Source: Bidens hawaiensis | Lineage: Eukaryota; Streptophyta; Magnoliopsida; Asterales; Asteraceae | Assembly: GCA_021521415.1 (NCBI GenBank) | Contig: JAIQDT010000303.1 | Location: 1 to 64,000 of the forward strand | DNA length: 64,000 nucleotides | Direction: 5' to 3' | Part shown: positions 63,005-64,000 of the stretch, one piece after another | How positions within the stretch are numbered: position 1 is the first letter of the stretch | Layout of the letters: every line of letters begins with the position of its first letter | Program-made: the position numbers and the translations under genes | Notes under the pieces: generated by a model | Seen by the model: the letters and a program-made list of their open reading frames with translations, nothing else | What the model was told of the DNA's origin: nothing | Database searches by the model: none

Positions 63005-64000
63005 TGTCACATCCCGACTTAGGGCCTGGGTGCGAGGCCCGTTAGTTGGTATATGTTTTGAAAATATATCAGAGTTGCAGGTTATTAGCGGAAGTCTTTA
63101 AAATTAATATTCTTTTTTTATAAAATGTCGGGTTAGAATACCCGTTGAATATTATGTGATAAAATATGAGCGGAGGCCTTTTTTAATTTATTATATCGAA
63201 AACTCGGGACTTGAATACCCGTTTGATAATTTAAATACCTGTCTTTTGAAAACATCATTGCTTATAATATTATAAAATATCCGAGCCATCAGATCACCTC
63301 TAATGACTATGTCTCCAATCTTCTAATCTGTCTCCTTGTCAGTTCTATTCTTTACAGTTTCATGAAACGTGGGGGGAAAATACGTCAGCACACAGCCGGT
63401 GAACGACACTAACTCAGTATCAATACCATTGTATAAACAATAATAATTCCTTTGTGACAACACTCATTAGGCACCCAACTTAATTGCGTCAAAATTACAC
63501 TAAGTACATGTACAATTAATCATATACACAATATCATTTCTCTAAATAGTCCCGTAGACTTCTAGAGGCATGTTTGATGATATGCATGGCCTCGGGGAAC
63601 TCAGAGTTACCATGTATGTATGGATCCACACACATGTATACTCTTAATCTGAGTATGCCCATTTATTATTATTGTAACACAAAGTTTTGAGGATTTGTAA
63701 ATCCTATGTAAACAGTTCAGTCTCCAAAAGAGTTGTAAAAGTTTATGGCGTATTCACCTTTTATGATTGTAATAAGTTTATGACACTGATTCCTGTATAT
63801 TGATTAGTTTTGGTTACTGACCCCTGTTTGTAATCAGTTTCTGTTACTGATTCCTGTATCTGTTTTCAGCTTTTAGGTTGATTGATTGACTGTTATCTTG
63901 GACCAATAGTACGAGATTATCATTTATATAAATATCTAGATCTATGATCTAACTTCAGACCCGTAGTCTGTTTTATATAGCTTTAACCATACAAATCATT
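63005..64000 (-). repeat. 5' LTR of element 2, partial
   Basis: Begins TGTCACATCCCGACTTAGGG and is closely similar to 52591-53589. It runs off the window, so its U3 and the target duplication cannot be seen. Confidence 0.85.

Larger units (their letters stand above)
52459..64000 (-). mobile_element. Chromovirus element 2, minus strand, pol missing, extra tandem LTR end
   Basis: From right to left: 5' LTR (63005 on, beyond the window), primer site TTGGTATCAGAG (minus, about 63003-62990), broken gag (62041-60825), an inserted TRIM-like element, about 970 bp of unrecognised DNA, polypurine tract GGTGGGGAGGA (57944-57934, minus), and LTR 57933-52591. This LTR is again followed by a primer site and leader (52590-52479, matching 63004-62891) and then by 20 bp like an LTR end (52478-52459). 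That is an LTR-internal-LTR-leader-LTR-end arrangement, as expected after unequal recombination and deletion. Confidence 0.75.

Noticed and set aside
1..64000. tRNA, rRNA, CRISPR array or integrated virus
   Set aside because: No cloverleaf, rRNA core or spaced direct repeats were recognised. All RT-type sequences fit Ty3/gypsy chromovirus or Tat elements; no viral movement or coat protein motifs were seen.

Overview
This window is nuclear DNA of a flowering plant, most likely a eudicot. The evidence is one intact two-exon pectin methylesterase gene in a background of nested plant transposons: Ty3/gypsy Tat and chromovirus elements, CACTA, Mutator-like elements, MITEs and a small TRIM-like LTR element. 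Several repeat styles look like those of Asteraceae, but that assignment is only an impression. There are no rRNA or tRNA genes, CRISPR arrays or bacterial operons.

Layout. 1-2159: probable degraded LTR on the minus strand. 2279-4390: broken, spliced Athila-ORF1-like gene whose introns are filled by AT microsatellites, with hairpins in intron 1 and downstream. 4.8-13.6 kb: gene-poor DNA with five MITE-like or foldback elements; one is a Mutator-type MITE with a 9-bp target duplication and a minisatellite core. 13.6-16.0 kb: the pectin methylesterase gene, with a MITE in its intron. 16403-26042: complete Tat-type LTR retrotransposon with twin 979-bp LTRs and target duplication GCTGG. RT and RNase H are deleted, and it carries a five-exon antisense gene with its own TATA box and poly(A) signal. 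26.1-42 kb: a three-level nest. An old minus-strand LTR-like repeat was split by a 12.2-kb CACTA element (26611-38783, TSD ACA). The CACTA was in turn hit by a 4.4-kb Mutator-like element (33412-37802, TSD TTTATATTT). A second copy of the oldest repeat at 41.3-42.0 kb preserves the empty site. 42.7-49 kb: decayed minus-strand chromovirus with chromodomain. 49.6-52.2 kb: plus-strand LTR with a hairpin minisatellite. 52.46-64 kb: minus-strand chromovirus without pol, carrying a nested 3-kb solo LTR (TSD GTAAG) and a 1.9-kb TRIM-like element (TSD TTTAC).

Function. Only two multi-exon genes read open throughout: the pectin methylesterase (540 aa) and the Mutator-like transposase inside the CACTA element (six exons, 1028 aa by my splice model). 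All other coding stretches are broken. The most notable items are the apparently intact Mutator-like element, the antisense transcription unit in a Tat element whose sense pol is a protease-integrase deletion fusion, and CpG-bearing palindromes in several unrelated repeats.
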